Source: CAWDBV01 sp963800705 (GTDB lineage Bacteria; Actinomycetota; Thermoleophilia; Solirubrobacterales; 70-9). From it: DNA of 64,000 bases. The DNA lies in contig CAWDBV010000001.1 in assembly GCA_963800705.1 (NCBI GenBank), forward strand, positions 124,001 to 188,000. The letters run 5' to 3'. Under the pieces are notes generated by a model. The model searched no databases. It was given only the letters and a program-made list of their open reading frames with translations, and was not told the DNA's origin. A program made the position numbers and the translations under genes. Every line of letters begins with the position of its first letter. The stretch's first letter is position 1. Of the stretch, positions 1 to 10,492 are shown one piece after another.

Positions 1-1
1 C

Positions 2-3000
2 TTCGCGGCGGGTTTCCAGCACAGCTACTCGCTACGCGTGACGAGCGAGGAGAACCTCGCCACCACCGGTCCGACCGCAGTTGAAGACACGCTGCCGGCT
101 GGGCTCACCTTCGACGGCTACACGGCGCCGGCGGGCTGGACCTGCAATGCCGTCGGCCAGGACGTCGAGTGCACCCACGCGGCTGGAATCGCGCCGGGTG
201 CGGACGACGAGATCTTGATCAACGTCGATGTCGACGCCAGCGCGGTGCCGGGCGTGACCAACACGGCGACGGTCTCTACCGCCGGCGACGCCGATCCGGC
301 CAACAACAGCGACTCAGACCCGACGACCGTGGTCGCGAACCCCGACCTGTCGATCGACAAGAGCCACAGCGGCGACTTCAGAGTCGGGACGCCCGGCAAC
401 TACACACTCTCGGTCTCGAACGTCGGCGCGCGAGCGACGGCCGGCACGACGACGGTCAGCGACACCCTGCCGTCCGGCCTCGTGCCGACCGGCGCCACCG
501 GCAGCGGCTGGAGCTGCAACATCGCCGTCCAGGACGTGAGCTGTACGAGCGCCGAGGTGCTCGATCCGGGCGAAGACGCGCCGCCGATCACGCTCACCGT
601 CGACGTCGAGGAAGCCGCGCTGCCCTCGGCCACCAACTCGGCGAGCGTCGCCACCGACGGTACCGGCGACGACTCCGACCCTAACCCGGCCAACGACTCC
701 GACACGGATCCGACCAACGTCAGCGCCACCGACCTCTCGATCGACAAGAGCCACGCGGGCGGCTTCGCCGTTGGCCTCGAGGGCGATTACACGATCGAGG
801 TCACCAACGAGAGCGATGCGACGACCGAGGGCACGACCACGGTCACCGACACGCTCCCGGCCGAGCTCAGCTTCGTCAGCGCGACCGGCACAGGCTGGAG
901 CTGCGGTGCGGTCGGCCAGGACGTGACCTGCACGCGCAGCGGCCCGATCACCCCGGGCCTGACCGCGCCGGCGATCACGCTCACCGTCCTCGTCGCGCTC
1001 ACCGAGGAGGAGGAGGTCACCAACACCGCCACGGTCAGCGGCGACGACGACATCAACCCCGCAAACGACTCCGACAGCGACCCGACCTCGCTCACCTCGA
1101 CCGACCTCGCGCTGACCAAATCGCACACGAGCGACTTCCGCGCCGGGACGACGCGCGCCTACCTGCTCCACGTCAACAACATCGGCTCGGGCCCGACCGT
1201 GGGCACGACCACGGTCACCGACACGCTTCCCGAGGGGCTCACCTACGTCAACGGCACCGGCTCGGGCTGGGATTGCGATGCCGCCGCCCAGGAGGTCACC
1301 TGCGATCGCGACGCGGCGATCGCGACCGGCGACGACGCACCGCCGATCACGCTTCAGGTCGCGGTCGGCGCGGCGGCCTATCCGGGCGTCACCAACACCG
1401 CCACGGTCGACAACCAGGAGGACCGAAACGACGCCAACGACACGGCGAACGACCCGACCGTCGTCCACACCAATGACCTCGCGATCGCCAAGACCCACAC
1501 CGGCAGCCTGCACGTAGGCGGCCAGGTGAGCTACGAGATCGACGTCGCCAACAACGGCGACGCGGCCACGAACGCTCCCGCGGTCGTTTCCGACACGCTT
1601 CCCGAGGGTCTCACGTTCGCCGGCTCGAGCGGCGATGACTGGTCGTGTGAGGCCGCCGGCCAGGACGTGAGCTGCGAGCACGACGGCTCGATCCCCGCCG
1701 GCGGCGCCGCCCAGACGCTCGAGCTGCTCGCCGACATCGACTCGGACGCCGACTCGCAGATCACCAACGAAGCTTCTGTCGCCATACCCGAGGACCCCGA
1801 TCTCGACGACAACAGTGATGACGACACCGCCGACGTCGGGCGCATCGACCTCGCGATCGACAAGAGCCACGCCGAGCAGCTGCCCCGCGGCGGCCAGGGC
1901 GACTACACGATCGACGTCGGCAACGAGGGCGACATCGCGACCGCCGGGGGGACCCACGTCAGCGACACGCTCCCGGCCGGGCTCACCTACGCCGGCGCCT
2001 CGGGCACCGGCTGGAGCTGCGGAATCTCCGCCGGCACCGTGCACTGCGACCACGCCGGCCCGATCGCGCCCGGCGGCTCCGCGGCGCCGATCACGCTGAC
2101 CGTCAACGTCGACGAGGACATCGGGGACGAGGTCACCAACACGGCGTCGGTGTCGACCACCGACGATGTCGACTCCGGCAACGACACCGACAGCGACCCG
2201 ACCAACGTCAGCCCGAGCTTCGACGCCGCGGTCTCGATCCGCCCGCGCGTTCCCGACGGGGCCAAGCTGCGGGTCGGCACCAACGCCACCTACACCGTCT
2301 CGGTCCGCAACACCGGCTCCGACGACCTCTCCGGGCCGATCACGGCCACGGTCACCCTGCCGGCCGGGCTCTCGCTTATCGACTTCGTCGGCGATGGCTG
2401 GAGCTGCGCCGGGCCGGGCCCGACCGTGACCTGCACCCACGCCGCCGGGCTCCCCGAGGACACGCCGCTGTCGCGCAGCGACGTCGCGCTCGAGGTCTCG
2501 GTCGCCAAGGAAGCCGTGCCGAGCGCGACGACGAGCGTCGCGCTCTCGGCGCCGGGTGACTCGAACGCCGCCAACGACACCGACCAGAACACGATCGACG
2601 TCGAGATGATCGACCTCGACCTGAGCATGAGCTCCTCGGGCGGCTTTGCCCCCGGCGGTCAGGGCACGTTCACGATCGAGGTCGGGAACATCGGCTCTGC
2701 CGACGCGGTCGGCGACGTCACAGTGACCGACACGCTGCCCTCGGGGATCACCTCCGCGGGTGCGACCGGCGCCGGCTGGAGCTGCGCGGGCGCGGTGACC
2801 GTGACCTGCACCCACACCCAACTCGATGCGGGTGAGGCAGCCGCGGACATCTCCCTGACCGTGAACGTCCCCGAGAGCGCCGCGGGTCAGAGCCTCAGCA
2901 ACACCGCCACCGCGGCGACCGCCGAGGACGGCGACACCTCCAACAACAGCGACACCGAGAACTTCACAGTCGGCCCGGCACCCGCGGCGCCGCCGTCGCA

Positions 3001-3124
3001 GGGGCAGAGCCCCGGCGCCAGCGCTCAGTCGGGAACAGCGGCCGCTACTGAGGCCAGCAAGTGCAAGAAGAAGAAAAAGGGCAAAGGAAGGAAGAGCAAG
3101 TGCAAAAAGCGCAGGAAGAGATGA
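2..3124 (+). CDS. Secreted DUF11-repeat protein with cationic tail (5' end outside window)
   Basis: The frame is open from the first bases, so the N-terminus and any signal peptide lie upstream; the GTG at 38 is internal. About 1040 residues hold eight repeats of roughly 115-120 residues, the first truncated. Each has an opening like DLSIDKSH, a middle TVTDTLP, a GWSC...VTCT cysteine pair and a closing NTATV, the DUF11/conserved-repeat type of bacterial surface proteins with Ig-like folds. The last ~25 residues are almost all Lys/Arg with two cysteines 12 apart (SKCKKKKKGKGRKSKCKK), a tail shared by other exported proteins here. Its stop overlaps the next start as ATGA, so the two are probably translationally coupled. 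Likely an extracellular structural or adhesive protein; substrate unknown. Confidence 0.85.
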   Translation, partial: FAAGFQHSYSLRVTSEENLATTGPTAVEDTLPAGLTFDGYTAPAGWTCNAVGQDVECTHAAGIAPGADDEILINVDVDASAVPGVTNTATVSTAGDADPANNSDSDPTTVVANPDLSIDKSHSGDFRVGTPGNYTLSVSNVGARATAGTTTVSDTLPSGLVPTGATGSGWSCNIAVQDVSCTSAEVLDPGEDAPPITLTVDVEEAALPSATNSASVATDGTGDDSDPNPANDSDTDPTNVSATDLSIDKSHAGGFAVGLEGDYTIEVTNESDATTEGTTTVTDTLPAELSFVSATGTGWSCGAVGQDVTCTRSGPITPGLTAPAITLTVLVALTEEEEVTNTATVSGDDDINPANDSDSDPTSLTSTDLALTKSHTSDFRAGTTRAYLLHVNNIGSGPTVGTTTVTDTLPEGLTYVNGTGSGWDCDAAAQEVTCDRDAAIATGDDAPPITLQVAVGAAAYPGVTNTATVDNQEDRNDANDTANDPTVVHTNDLAIAKTHTGSLHVGGQVSYEIDVANNGDAATNAPAVVSDTLPEGLTFAGSSGDDWSCEAAGQDVSCEHDGSIPAGGAAQTLELLADIDSDADSQITNEASVAIPEDPDLDDNSDDDTADVGRIDLAIDKSHAEQLPRGGQGDYTIDVGNEGDIATAGGTHVSDTLPAGLTYAGASGTGWSCGISAGTVHCDHAGPIAPGGSAAPITLTVNVDEDIGDEVTNTASVSTTDDVDSGNDTDSDPTNVSPSFDAAVSIRPRVPDGAKLRVGTNATYTVSVRNTGSDDLSGPITATVTLPAGLSLIDFVGDGWSCAGPGPTVTCTHAAGLPEDTPLSRSDVALEVSVAKEAVPSATTSVALSAPGDSNAANDTDQNTIDVEMIDLDLSMSSSGGFAPGGQGTFTIEVGNIGSADAVGDVTVTDTLPSGITSAGATGAGWSCAGAVTVTCTHTQLDAGEAAADISLTVNVPESAAGQSLSNTATAATAEDGDTSNNSDTENFTVGPAPAAPPSQGQSPGASAQSGTAAATEASKCKKKKKGKGRKSKCKKRRKR

Positions 3125-6100
3125 CGCGGACCCAGGCTGAAAACCGAGGCGGTCGCGTCAAAAGGCGATTCCGCCGCGCGCCTGCGCGCCGTGTCCTTCG
3201 CCTCGGCTCCGCGGTAGCGGGCCTCGCGCTCTGCGCGGCCCTGCTTCCGGCCGCCGCTTCGGCGAGCTTCCCGGGCGGGAACGGCCTGATCGTCTTCACC
3301 AGCAACACCGACGGCGACAACGAGATCTACTCGATGACCCCGGCCGGCGCCAACATCACCCAGCTGACCAGCAACACCGCCGTCGACGACGACGCCTCGG
3401 TCTCGCCCGACGGCACGAAGATCGTCTTCACGAGCAACCGCGACGGCGACGAAGAGATCTTCACGATGGACCTCGACGGGTCGGCTCAGACCCAGATCAC
3501 GACCACCGGCGGCGGCGCCACCGGTGCCGACTTCGATCCCGCCTGGTCGGGCAGCGGCTCGCTGATTGCGTTCTCGAGCGCCCGCGACGGCGACAACGAG
3601 ATCTTCACGATGACCCCCGCAGGCGGGTCGGTGACCCAGCTGACGACGAACATCGTCTCCGACTTCAACCCCGACTGGTCCCCGGACAGCAGCACGATCG
3701 CCTTCCAGCGCTTCGGCGCCGACAACGAGGTCTTCACGATGACCTCGGCCGGCGGCTCGCAGACCAACCGCAGCTCCAACGCCGCCAACGACGGCCGCCC
3801 GAGCTGGTCCCCCGACGGCAGCAAGATCGCCTTCGACTCGAACCGCGACGGCGACGCCGAGATCTTCACGATGACCCCGACCGGCGGCTCGCAGACCCAG
3901 ATCAACGTCGCCAACACGGCCACCGACCAGAACGCCGCCTTCTCGCCGACCGGCGCCCAGATCGCCTTCAACTCGAACCGCGACGGCGACGCCGAGATTT
4001 TCAGCATGCCCGCCACCGGCGGCACCGAGACGAAGCGGACGGTCAACACGGCGACCGACGCGAACCCGAGCTGGGCCCAGGACAGCGTCCCGCCCGACAC
4101 GGTGATCGACACCGGCCCCGCCGATTCCTCGTTCATCGACGACGACACCCCCGAGTTCACCTTCAGCTCGACCGAGCTCAACTCGACCTTCGAGTGCCAG
4201 ATCGACGGCGGAGGCTGGACCAGCTGCTCGAGCCCGTTCACCCCGACGCTCGCCGACGGGCCGCACACGGTCGAAATCCGCGCGATCGACGTGGCAGGAA
4301 ACGTTGATCCCTCGCCGGACAGCCGCACCTTCGTGGTCGACACGGTCGACCCCGAGACGACGATCGACGCCCCGACCCCGACCGACCCCTCCAACGACAC
4401 GGCGCCCGAGTTCTTCTTCTCATCCGACGAGGATCCGGACGTGACCTACGAGTGCGACCTCGACGGCGGCGGCTTCGCGCCGTGCGCGTCGGGCGACACC
4501 TTCCCGGTTACCGGTGAGGGCGACCACACCTTCCAGGTCCGCGCCACCGACCAGGCCGGCAACACCGACGCCTCGCCGGCCTCGTTCACATGGGAGCTCG
4601 ACACCGCCAACCCGGTGGTCGACATCACCGTCGCCCCGCCGGCTTTCTCGGCCTCGGCCGACGCCCACTTCGAGTTCACGGTTACCGACACCAACCTGGC
4701 CTCGGTCGAGTGCTCGCTCGACGGCGGCCCGTTCGTCGCCTGCGACAGCAACACCTCGCAGGACTACACAGGCCTTCCCGACGGCCCCCACACGTTCACC
4801 GTCCAGGGCACCGACACCGCCACCAACGTCGGCTCCGACAGCCACAGCTGGACGATCGACACGGTCGACCCGGAGACCAGTATTGACCCGCCGACCCCGA
4901 GCGACCCCTCCAACGACACCGATCCCGAGTTTTTCTTCAGCTCGAACGAGTCGCCCGACGTGACCTTCGAGTGCCAGCTCGACGGCGCCGGATTCAACCC
5001 CTGCACCTCCGGCGACACCTTCCCGGTCTCGCCCGACGGTTCGCACACCTTCGAGGTGCGCGCGACCGACCTGGCGGGCAACACCGACGGCTCGCCGGCT
5101 TCGTTCACCTGGGAGCTCGACACTGTGGCGCCCGAAACGACGATCGACCCGCCGACCCCGAGCGACCCCTCCAACGACACCGATCCCGAGTTCTTCTTCA
5201 GCTCGACCGAGCCGGGCTCGACCTTCGAGTGCCAGCTCGACGGTGCCGGCTTCAACCCCTGCACCTCCGGCGACACCTTCCCGGTCTCGCCCGACGGCTC
5301 GCACACCTTCGAGGTGCGCGCCACCGACGCCGCGGGCAACACCGACGGCTCGCCGGCCTCGTTCACCTGGGAGCTCGACACCACGGCGCCCGACACGACG
5401 ATCGACCCGCCAACCCCGGCCGACCCCTCCAACGACACCGATCCCGAGTTCTTCTTCAGCTCGTCCCCGCCCGGCAGCACCTTCCAATGCCAGCTCGACA
5501 CGGGCGGGTTCGCCGCCTGTGACTCCGGCGACACCTTCCCGGTCACCGACGGCCCGCACACCTTCGAGGTGCAGGCGACCGACGCGGCCGGCAACACCGA
5601 CCCGACACCGGCCTCGTTCATGTGGAACGTCGACACAAGTCCCCCGACGGTCGACATCACCGTCGCTCCGCCGGCCAACACCGACTCGACCAGCGCCCAC
5701 TTCGAGTTCACGGTCTCCGACGGCACGATCGAGTGCGAGCTCGACGGCGGCGGGTTCGGCCCCTGCGACACGCCGACCTCGCAGGACTACGCCGGCCTCG
5801 CCGACGGCGAGCACACCTTCGTGGTGCGCTCGACTGACGCGGCGACCAACGTCGGCTCGGACTCGCACACCTGGACGGTCGACACGGTCGACCCGGAGAC
5901 GACGATCGACCCGCCGACCCCGAGCGACCCCTCCAACGACACCGCGCCGGAGTTCTTCTTCAGCTCGGACGAGTCGCCTGACGTGACGTTCGAGTGCCAG
6001 CTCGACGGCGGCGGCTTCACTCCGTGTGACTCCGGGGACACCTTCCCGGTCACCGGCGACACCCCGCACACCTTCGAGGTGCAGGCGACCGACCTCGCCG

Positions 6101-7842
6101 GCAATACCGACCCGACGCCGGCCAGCTTCACGTGGACGCTCGACACAGTCGCTCCAGTCGTGACGATCGACGAGGGCGCAGCGGGGACGCCGCCCGCGCT
6201 CACCAACTCGACCGACGCCCACTTCGAGTGGACGAACGACGACCCGGGCGCGACCGTCGAGTGCTCGCTCGACGGCGCGCCGTTCGGGCCCTGCGACACA
6301 GCCACGACGCAGGACTACACGGGTCTCTCCTCGGGCGAGCACACGTTCACCGTGCGGGCGACCGACACCGCCGGCAACGTCGGCTCCGACTCCTACATGT
6401 GGGAGATCGACACGGTCGGCCCGGTCGTGACGATCGACGGTCCCGACGAATTCACGAGCTCGACCGACGCCGAGTTCACCTGGACCGCTGACGAGGCAGC
6501 GACCTACGAGTGCGATCTCGACGGCGGCGGCTTCACGACCTGCGACTCGCCGGAGAGCTTCATGGGGCTGGCCGAGGGCCCGCACACGTTCACCGTGCGC
6601 GCCACCGACAGCTTCGGCAACGTTTCCGACACGCCCTACCTGTGGACGATCGACACGATCGACCCGGTGGTCGACATCACCGACGCGCCGCCAACGTTCA
6701 GCGACTCTGCCGGCGCCAGCTTCCAGTGGACCGTCACCGAGACCAATCCCGACCAGGTCGAGTGCAAGCTCGACGGGGGCTCCTTCGGGCCCTGCGACAC
6801 CGCGACATCGCACGACCTCTCCGGCCTCGCCGACGGCTCGCACACGTTCATCGTGCGCGCCACCGACGCGGCGGGGAACGACGGCGAGGCCTCGCACACC
6901 TGGACCGTCGACACCACCGACCCGGTGGTCGACTTCACCGATGCGCCGCCCGCATTCAGCGACTCCGCCGGCGCCAGCTTCGAGTGGACGGTCACCGACG
7001 CCAATCCCGACGAGATCGAGTGCGACATAGACGGCAACGGCTTCGGGTCCTGCGACACGGACACCTCGCACGACCTCTCGGGTCTGGCCGAGGGCTCGCA
7101 CACGTTCACCGTGCGCGCCACCGACGAAGCCGGGAACGAGGGTGAGGGCTCGCACACCTGGACGGTCGACACCACCGACCCGGTGGTCGCGATCACCGTC
7201 GCGCCCGCGGCGGTCACCAACACGACCGCGGCGCACTTCGAGTTCACGGTCACCGAGACCAATCCCGACGAGCTCGAGTGCTCGCTGAACGGCGCCGCGT
7301 TCGCCGACTGCGACTCGCCCGAGGACGTCACGGCGGTTGAGGGCTCCAACACGTTCGACGTCCGGGCCACCGACGACGCCGGCAACACGCACACCGATTC
7401 GCACGCATGGGTGGTCGACACGGCCGCTCCGGTGGCTGTGTTCACCGCGACCCCGGCGTCTTCGACGACCGACACCAACGCGGCGTTCTCGTTCACCTCC
7501 GAACCCGGCAGCACGTTCAGCTGCCAGCTCGACGGCGGTGCGGCCGCCCCCTGCAATTCGGGGAGCATCTCCTACAGCGGCCTAGCGGTCGGCGGCCACA
7601 CGTTCATCGTGACGCCCACCGACGCCGCGGCCAACGCCGGCGCGCCGCTCTCCTACAACTGGACGATCACCGCGCCTGCCCCGCCCGACACGGGCGCTGG
7701 AGCTGCCGGAGGGGCTGCCGGCATCCAGGCGGCCATCCCGGACGACGATGACGATGATGCCGCCGGTGCGGGCGCCTGCAAGAAGAAGAAGAAGAAGGGC
7801 TCGAAGCGCAAGAAGTGCAAGAAGAAGAAGAAAAAGAAGTAG
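3121..7842 (+). CDS. Secreted PD40 (TolB-like) propeller plus 14 Ig-like repeats, cationic tail
   Basis: The ATG overlaps the previous stop (ATGA) and opens an Arg-rich n-region, a hydrophobic stretch (about residues 29-46) and an ASA cleavage site, so I prefer it to an in-frame start 60 nt upstream. Residues ~50-320 are PD40/WD40-like blades with repeated SPDGTKIVFTSNRDGD-type motifs, as in TolB. Residues ~322-1520 carry 14 Ig-like repeats, each with DxTIDPPTPSDPSNDT, FECQLDGxGFxPC and HTFEVRATDxAGN elements and a conserved Cys pair. An Asp run precedes the tail GACKKKKKKGSKRKKC plus polylysine. About 1573 residues. Probably surface-anchored or matrix; no enzymatic motif seen. Some repeats are nearly identical at DNA level. 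Confidence 0.88.
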   Translation: MTRTQAENRGGRVKRRFRRAPARRVLRLGSAVAGLALCAALLPAAASASFPGGNGLIVFTSNTDGDNEIYSMTPAGANITQLTSNTAVDDDASVSPDGTKIVFTSNRDGDEEIFTMDLDGSAQTQITTTGGGATGADFDPAWSGSGSLIAFSSARDGDNEIFTMTPAGGSVTQLTTNIVSDFNPDWSPDSSTIAFQRFGADNEVFTMTSAGGSQTNRSSNAANDGRPSWSPDGSKIAFDSNRDGDAEIFTMTPTGGSQTQINVANTATDQNAAFSPTGAQIAFNSNRDGDAEIFSMPATGGTETKRTVNTATDANPSWAQDSVPPDTVIDTGPADSSFIDDDTPEFTFSSTELNSTFECQIDGGGWTSCSSPFTPTLADGPHTVEIRAIDVAGNVDPSPDSRTFVVDTVDPETTIDAPTPTDPSNDTAPEFFFSSDEDPDVTYECDLDGGGFAPCASGDTFPVTGEGDHTFQVRATDQAGNTDASPASFTWELDTANPVVDITVAPPAFSASADAHFEFTVTDTNLASVECSLDGGPFVACDSNTSQDYTGLPDGPHTFTVQGTDTATNVGSDSHSWTIDTVDPETSIDPPTPSDPSNDTDPEFFFSSNESPDVTFECQLDGAGFNPCTSGDTFPVSPDGSHTFEVRATDLAGNTDGSPASFTWELDTVAPETTIDPPTPSDPSNDTDPEFFFSSTEPGSTFECQLDGAGFNPCTSGDTFPVSPDGSHTFEVRATDAAGNTDGSPASFTWELDTTAPDTTIDPPTPADPSNDTDPEFFFSSSPPGSTFQCQLDTGGFAACDSGDTFPVTDGPHTFEVQATDAAGNTDPTPASFMWNVDTSPPTVDITVAPPANTDSTSAHFEFTVSDGTIECELDGGGFGPCDTPTSQDYAGLADGEHTFVVRSTDAATNVGSDSHTWTVDTVDPETTIDPPTPSDPSNDTAPEFFFSSDESPDVTFECQLDGGGFTPCDSGDTFPVTGDTPHTFEVQATDLAGNTDPTPASFTWTLDTVAPVVTIDEGAAGTPPALTNSTDAHFEWTNDDPGATVECSLDGAPFGPCDTATTQDYTGLSSGEHTFTVRATDTAGNVGSDSYMWEIDTVGPVVTIDGPDEFTSSTDAEFTWTADEAATYECDLDGGGFTTCDSPESFMGLAEGPHTFTVRATDSFGNVSDTPYLWTIDTIDPVVDITDAPPTFSDSAGASFQWTVTETNPDQVECKLDGGSFGPCDTATSHDLSGLADGSHTFIVRATDAAGNDGEASHTWTVDTTDPVVDFTDAPPAFSDSAGASFEWTVTDANPDEIECDIDGNGFGSCDTDTSHDLSGLAEGSHTFTVRATDEAGNEGEGSHTWTVDTTDPVVAITVAPAAVTNTTAAHFEFTVTETNPDELECSLNGAAFADCDSPEDVTAVEGSNTFDVRATDDAGNTHTDSHAWVVDTAAPVAVFTATPASSTTDTNAAFSFTSEPGSTFSCQLDGGAAAPCNSGSISYSGLAVGGHTFIVTPTDAAANAGAPLSYNWTITAPAPPDTGAGAAGGAAGIQAAIPDDDDDDAAGAGACKKKKKKGSKRKKCKKKKKKK

Positions 7843-7876
7843 CCCGCGAAACTCCTTCTTGACGACGCGCGCGCTG

Positions 7877-7890
7877 TAGGCTTCCAGCCG
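7877..7890 (+). promoter_or_regulatory. Leaderless promoter -10 for the Ig-like repeat gene
   Basis: TAGGCT at 7877-7882 matches the actinobacterial -10 pattern TANNNT, with 8 nt to the ATG. Transcription would start at or within a base or two of the start codon. No convincing -35 at 17-18 nt; TTGACG at 7859 is only 12 nt away. Confidence 0.5.
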
Positions 7891-10404
7891 ATGCGGGGAG
7901 GCCGGAAGACCTGGGTCATCTTGATCGCTTGCTGCGCGCTCGCGGGCTTGCAGGTCACCGCCTGGGCGCTCAACCCTCCGATCGTCGAGATCACCTCCGG
8001 GCCCGACGACCCGACCAACTCGACGGTGGCCGACTTCACCTTCACGGTCGACGACCCGGGTGCCGACGTCGAGTGCTCGCTCGACGGCGAGGCGTTTGCG
8101 GACTGCACGTCGCCGCAGATGCGGACGATCGCCGCCGCGGAGGGCAGCCACTCGTTCATCGTCCAGGCCACCGATGCGGGAGCGATGGTTGGGTCGGACA
8201 CCTATACCTGGGCCTATGACGAGACCGCCCCGACCGCGACGATCGACCCGCCGACGCCGGCCGACCCCTCCAACGACACCGATCCCGAGTTCTCCTTCAG
8301 CTCCGACGATCCGACCGCGACTTTCGAGTGTCAGCTCGACGGCGCCGGCTTCAGCCCGTGCACTTCGGGCGACACATTCCCGGTCACCGGCGAGGGCTCG
8401 CACACCTTCGAGGTCCAGGCCACCGACGATGCCGGCAACACCGGCCCAGCGGACTCGTTCACGTGGGAGCTCGACACGGTCGCTCCCACCGCGACGATCG
8501 ACCCGCCAACCCCGGCCGACCCCTCCAGCGACACCGATCCCGAGTTCTTCTTCAGCTCGGATGAGGACCCGAACGCCACGTTCGAATGCCAGCTCGACGG
8601 CGCCGGCTTCAGCCCCTGTACCTCCGGCGACACCTTCCCGGTCACGGGCGAGGGCTCGCACACCTTCGAGGTCCAGGCCACCGATCCGGCCGGCAACACC
8701 GGCCCGGCGGACTCGTTCACGTGGGAGCTCGACACGACGGCCCCCGTGGTCGAGATCACCTCCGGGCCCGACGACCCGACCAACTCCACCACCGCGGACT
8801 TCACCTTCACCGTCGACGACCCGACCGCAGACGTCGAATGCTCGCTCGACGGCGAGAGCTTCGCCGACTGCACCTCCCCGCAGATGCGCACGATCACCGC
8901 CACCGAGGGCAACCACACCTTCACGGTCCGGGCGACCGACGACGCCACCAACCAGGGCTCCGACACCCACAACTGGGTCTACGACGCCACCGCTCCGACG
9001 GTCGAGATCACCTCCGGCCCCGACGACCCGACCAACTCGACCACCGCCGACTTCACCTTCACGGTCGACGACCCAGGCGCCGACGTTGAATGCTCGCTCG
9101 ACGGCGAGGCGTTCACCGACTGCACCTCACCCCAGATGCGGACGATCGCCCCGACCGAGGGCACCCACACCTTCACGGTCCGGGCCACGGACGACGCGAC
9201 CAACCAGGGCTCCGACACCCACACCTGGGTCTACGACGCGACCGCTCCGACGGTCGTGATCACCGCCCAGCCGCCGGCGATCTCCACCTCGCGCAGCGCC
9301 CACTTCGAGTTCGCGGTCGACGATCCGACCGCCGACGCGGAGTGCAAGCTCGATACCGGCGGCTTCGTCGGCTGCGACAGCGATTCGGGGCATGACTACA
9401 GCGCTCTCGCCGACGGCACCCACACATTCACCGTCCGTGCCATCGATCCGGCCGGTAACGAGAGCGCCCACGACTCCTACACGTGGTTGATCGACGCCAC
9501 CGGGCCGACGGTCTCGATCGACGAGGCGCCGGATCCGGCGTCTCGCGATACGACGCCGAGGTTCGAGTTCTCCACCGAGCCGAACGCCGATTTCGAATGC
9601 CGGCTCGATTCCTCGGTCGAGGCCGAGTACGAGAGCTGCGCCTCCGGGGTCGAGACCCCGATCCTGGATGACGGCACGCACAAGTTCGAGGTCCGGGGCA
9701 TCGACGAGTTCGGCAACGTCGGCTCGCCGACGGCGCACACCTGGGACGTCGACACGGCGGGCCCGACGGTCACGGTCGACAGCGGCCCACCGGACCCCAG
9801 CAACTCTACGATCGCGGTATTCGGGTTCACCGCCGCCGATCCCCACCCAGTTCAGGTCAGGTGCTCGTTGAACAACGGGCCGTTCGTGCCCTGCGATTCG
9901 TCGTCCGTGCACGAGTACGGTGGCCTCGGCGAGGCGACCTACAGCTTCCGGGTCAGGGCCACCGACGCGGCCAACAACACGACGATCTCCGCCGCCTATA
10001 CCTGGACCATCGACCTCACCGTTCCGATGACGTCGATCGGCACCGGGCCCGCCTCGATCACCACATTGAGCGATGCATCGTTCTCATTCGGCTCCGAGCC
10101 CGGCGCCACCCTGCACTGCAGCCTCGACGGGGGCGGGTTCCAGCCCTGCAGCTCTCCGGTGACCTACCGTGGCCTGGACGCCGGCGGGCACGTCTTCCAG
10201 GCGCTCGCCGTCGACGCGGCCTCGAACACCGGTCCACCGGCGTCATACAGCTGGACGATCACCTCCGGCTCCAGCCAGCCGCCGACCGTCCTGCGCGGGG
10301 TTCCCCCGGCGGCCGGCACCGCGGGCAGGCGCTGCGGGGGCAAGAAGAAGAAAGCCAAGAAGAGCAAGAAATGCGGGCGCGGGAAGAAGGGAAAGAAGCG
10401 CTAA
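7891..10404 (+). CDS. Secreted Ig-like repeat protein with cationic tail
   Basis: 837 residues. Residues 1-26 form a signal peptide (MRGGRKTW, then a hydrophobic core). Residues ~29-790 contain nine Ig-like repeats of the type found in the preceding gene: SGPDDPTNST, DVECSLDGEAFADC and HTFTVRATD, with paired cysteines. The C-terminus is RRCGGKKKKAKKSKKC plus a Gly/Lys/Arg run, with the two cysteines 12 apart. It lies 48 nt after its larger paralogue and has its own putative leaderless -10, so it may be expressed separately. A T-tailed hairpin follows. It looks like a duplication product of the upstream gene that lost the PD40 module. Function unknown; likely cell-surface. Confidence 0.87.
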   Translation: MRGGRKTWVILIACCALAGLQVTAWALNPPIVEITSGPDDPTNSTVADFTFTVDDPGADVECSLDGEAFADCTSPQMRTIAAAEGSHSFIVQATDAGAMVGSDTYTWAYDETAPTATIDPPTPADPSNDTDPEFSFSSDDPTATFECQLDGAGFSPCTSGDTFPVTGEGSHTFEVQATDDAGNTGPADSFTWELDTVAPTATIDPPTPADPSSDTDPEFFFSSDEDPNATFECQLDGAGFSPCTSGDTFPVTGEGSHTFEVQATDPAGNTGPADSFTWELDTTAPVVEITSGPDDPTNSTTADFTFTVDDPTADVECSLDGESFADCTSPQMRTITATEGNHTFTVRATDDATNQGSDTHNWVYDATAPTVEITSGPDDPTNSTTADFTFTVDDPGADVECSLDGEAFTDCTSPQMRTIAPTEGTHTFTVRATDDATNQGSDTHTWVYDATAPTVVITAQPPAISTSRSAHFEFAVDDPTADAECKLDTGGFVGCDSDSGHDYSALADGTHTFTVRAIDPAGNESAHDSYTWLIDATGPTVSIDEAPDPASRDTTPRFEFSTEPNADFECRLDSSVEAEYESCASGVETPILDDGTHKFEVRGIDEFGNVGSPTAHTWDVDTAGPTVTVDSGPPDPSNSTIAVFGFTAADPHPVQVRCSLNNGPFVPCDSSSVHEYGGLGEATYSFRVRATDAANNTTISAAYTWTIDLTVPMTSIGTGPASITTLSDASFSFGSEPGATLHCSLDGGGFQPCSSPVTYRGLDAGGHVFQALAVDAASNTGPPASYSWTITSGSSQPPTVLRGVPPAAGTAGRRCGGKKKKAKKSKKCGRGKKGKKR

Positions 10405-10415
10405 CCTTTTGCCTA

Positions 10416-10443
10416 CCTCGGGCCTCGCGGCCGGGGGTTTTTT
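10416..10443 (+). terminator. Rho-independent terminator after the surface-protein cluster
   Basis: CCTCGGGCC and GGCCGGGGG form a 9-position stem (one mismatch, one GU) around TCGC, followed by six T. It separates the surface genes from the rpmG operon. Confidence 0.65.
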
Positions 10444-10492
10444 ACGTCGGCCACCGACAGGGCCCGACGCCGGGCAACGAAGTAGAGGAGAC

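Noticed and set aside
314..2821. Long minus-strand open frame opposite the first DUF11 gene
   Set aside because: Low-complexity Arg/Gly/Val/Asp translation typical of antisense frames in high-GC DNA; the plus strand has clear domains.
3061..3120. Earlier in-frame start for the PD40/Ig gene
   Set aside because: It would lie in the Lys-tail codons of the preceding gene and put 20 charged residues before the signal peptide; the ATGA overlap fits better.
4420..7404. Minus-strand frame of ~990 codons opposite the Ig-like repeats
   Set aside because: Its repetition only mirrors the plus-strand repeats; no recognisable motif.
10405..10492. tRNA gene before rpmG-secE, common in other bacteria
   Set aside because: The gap is only 88 nt and contains a terminator; no cloverleaf or TTCRA-type T-loop found.
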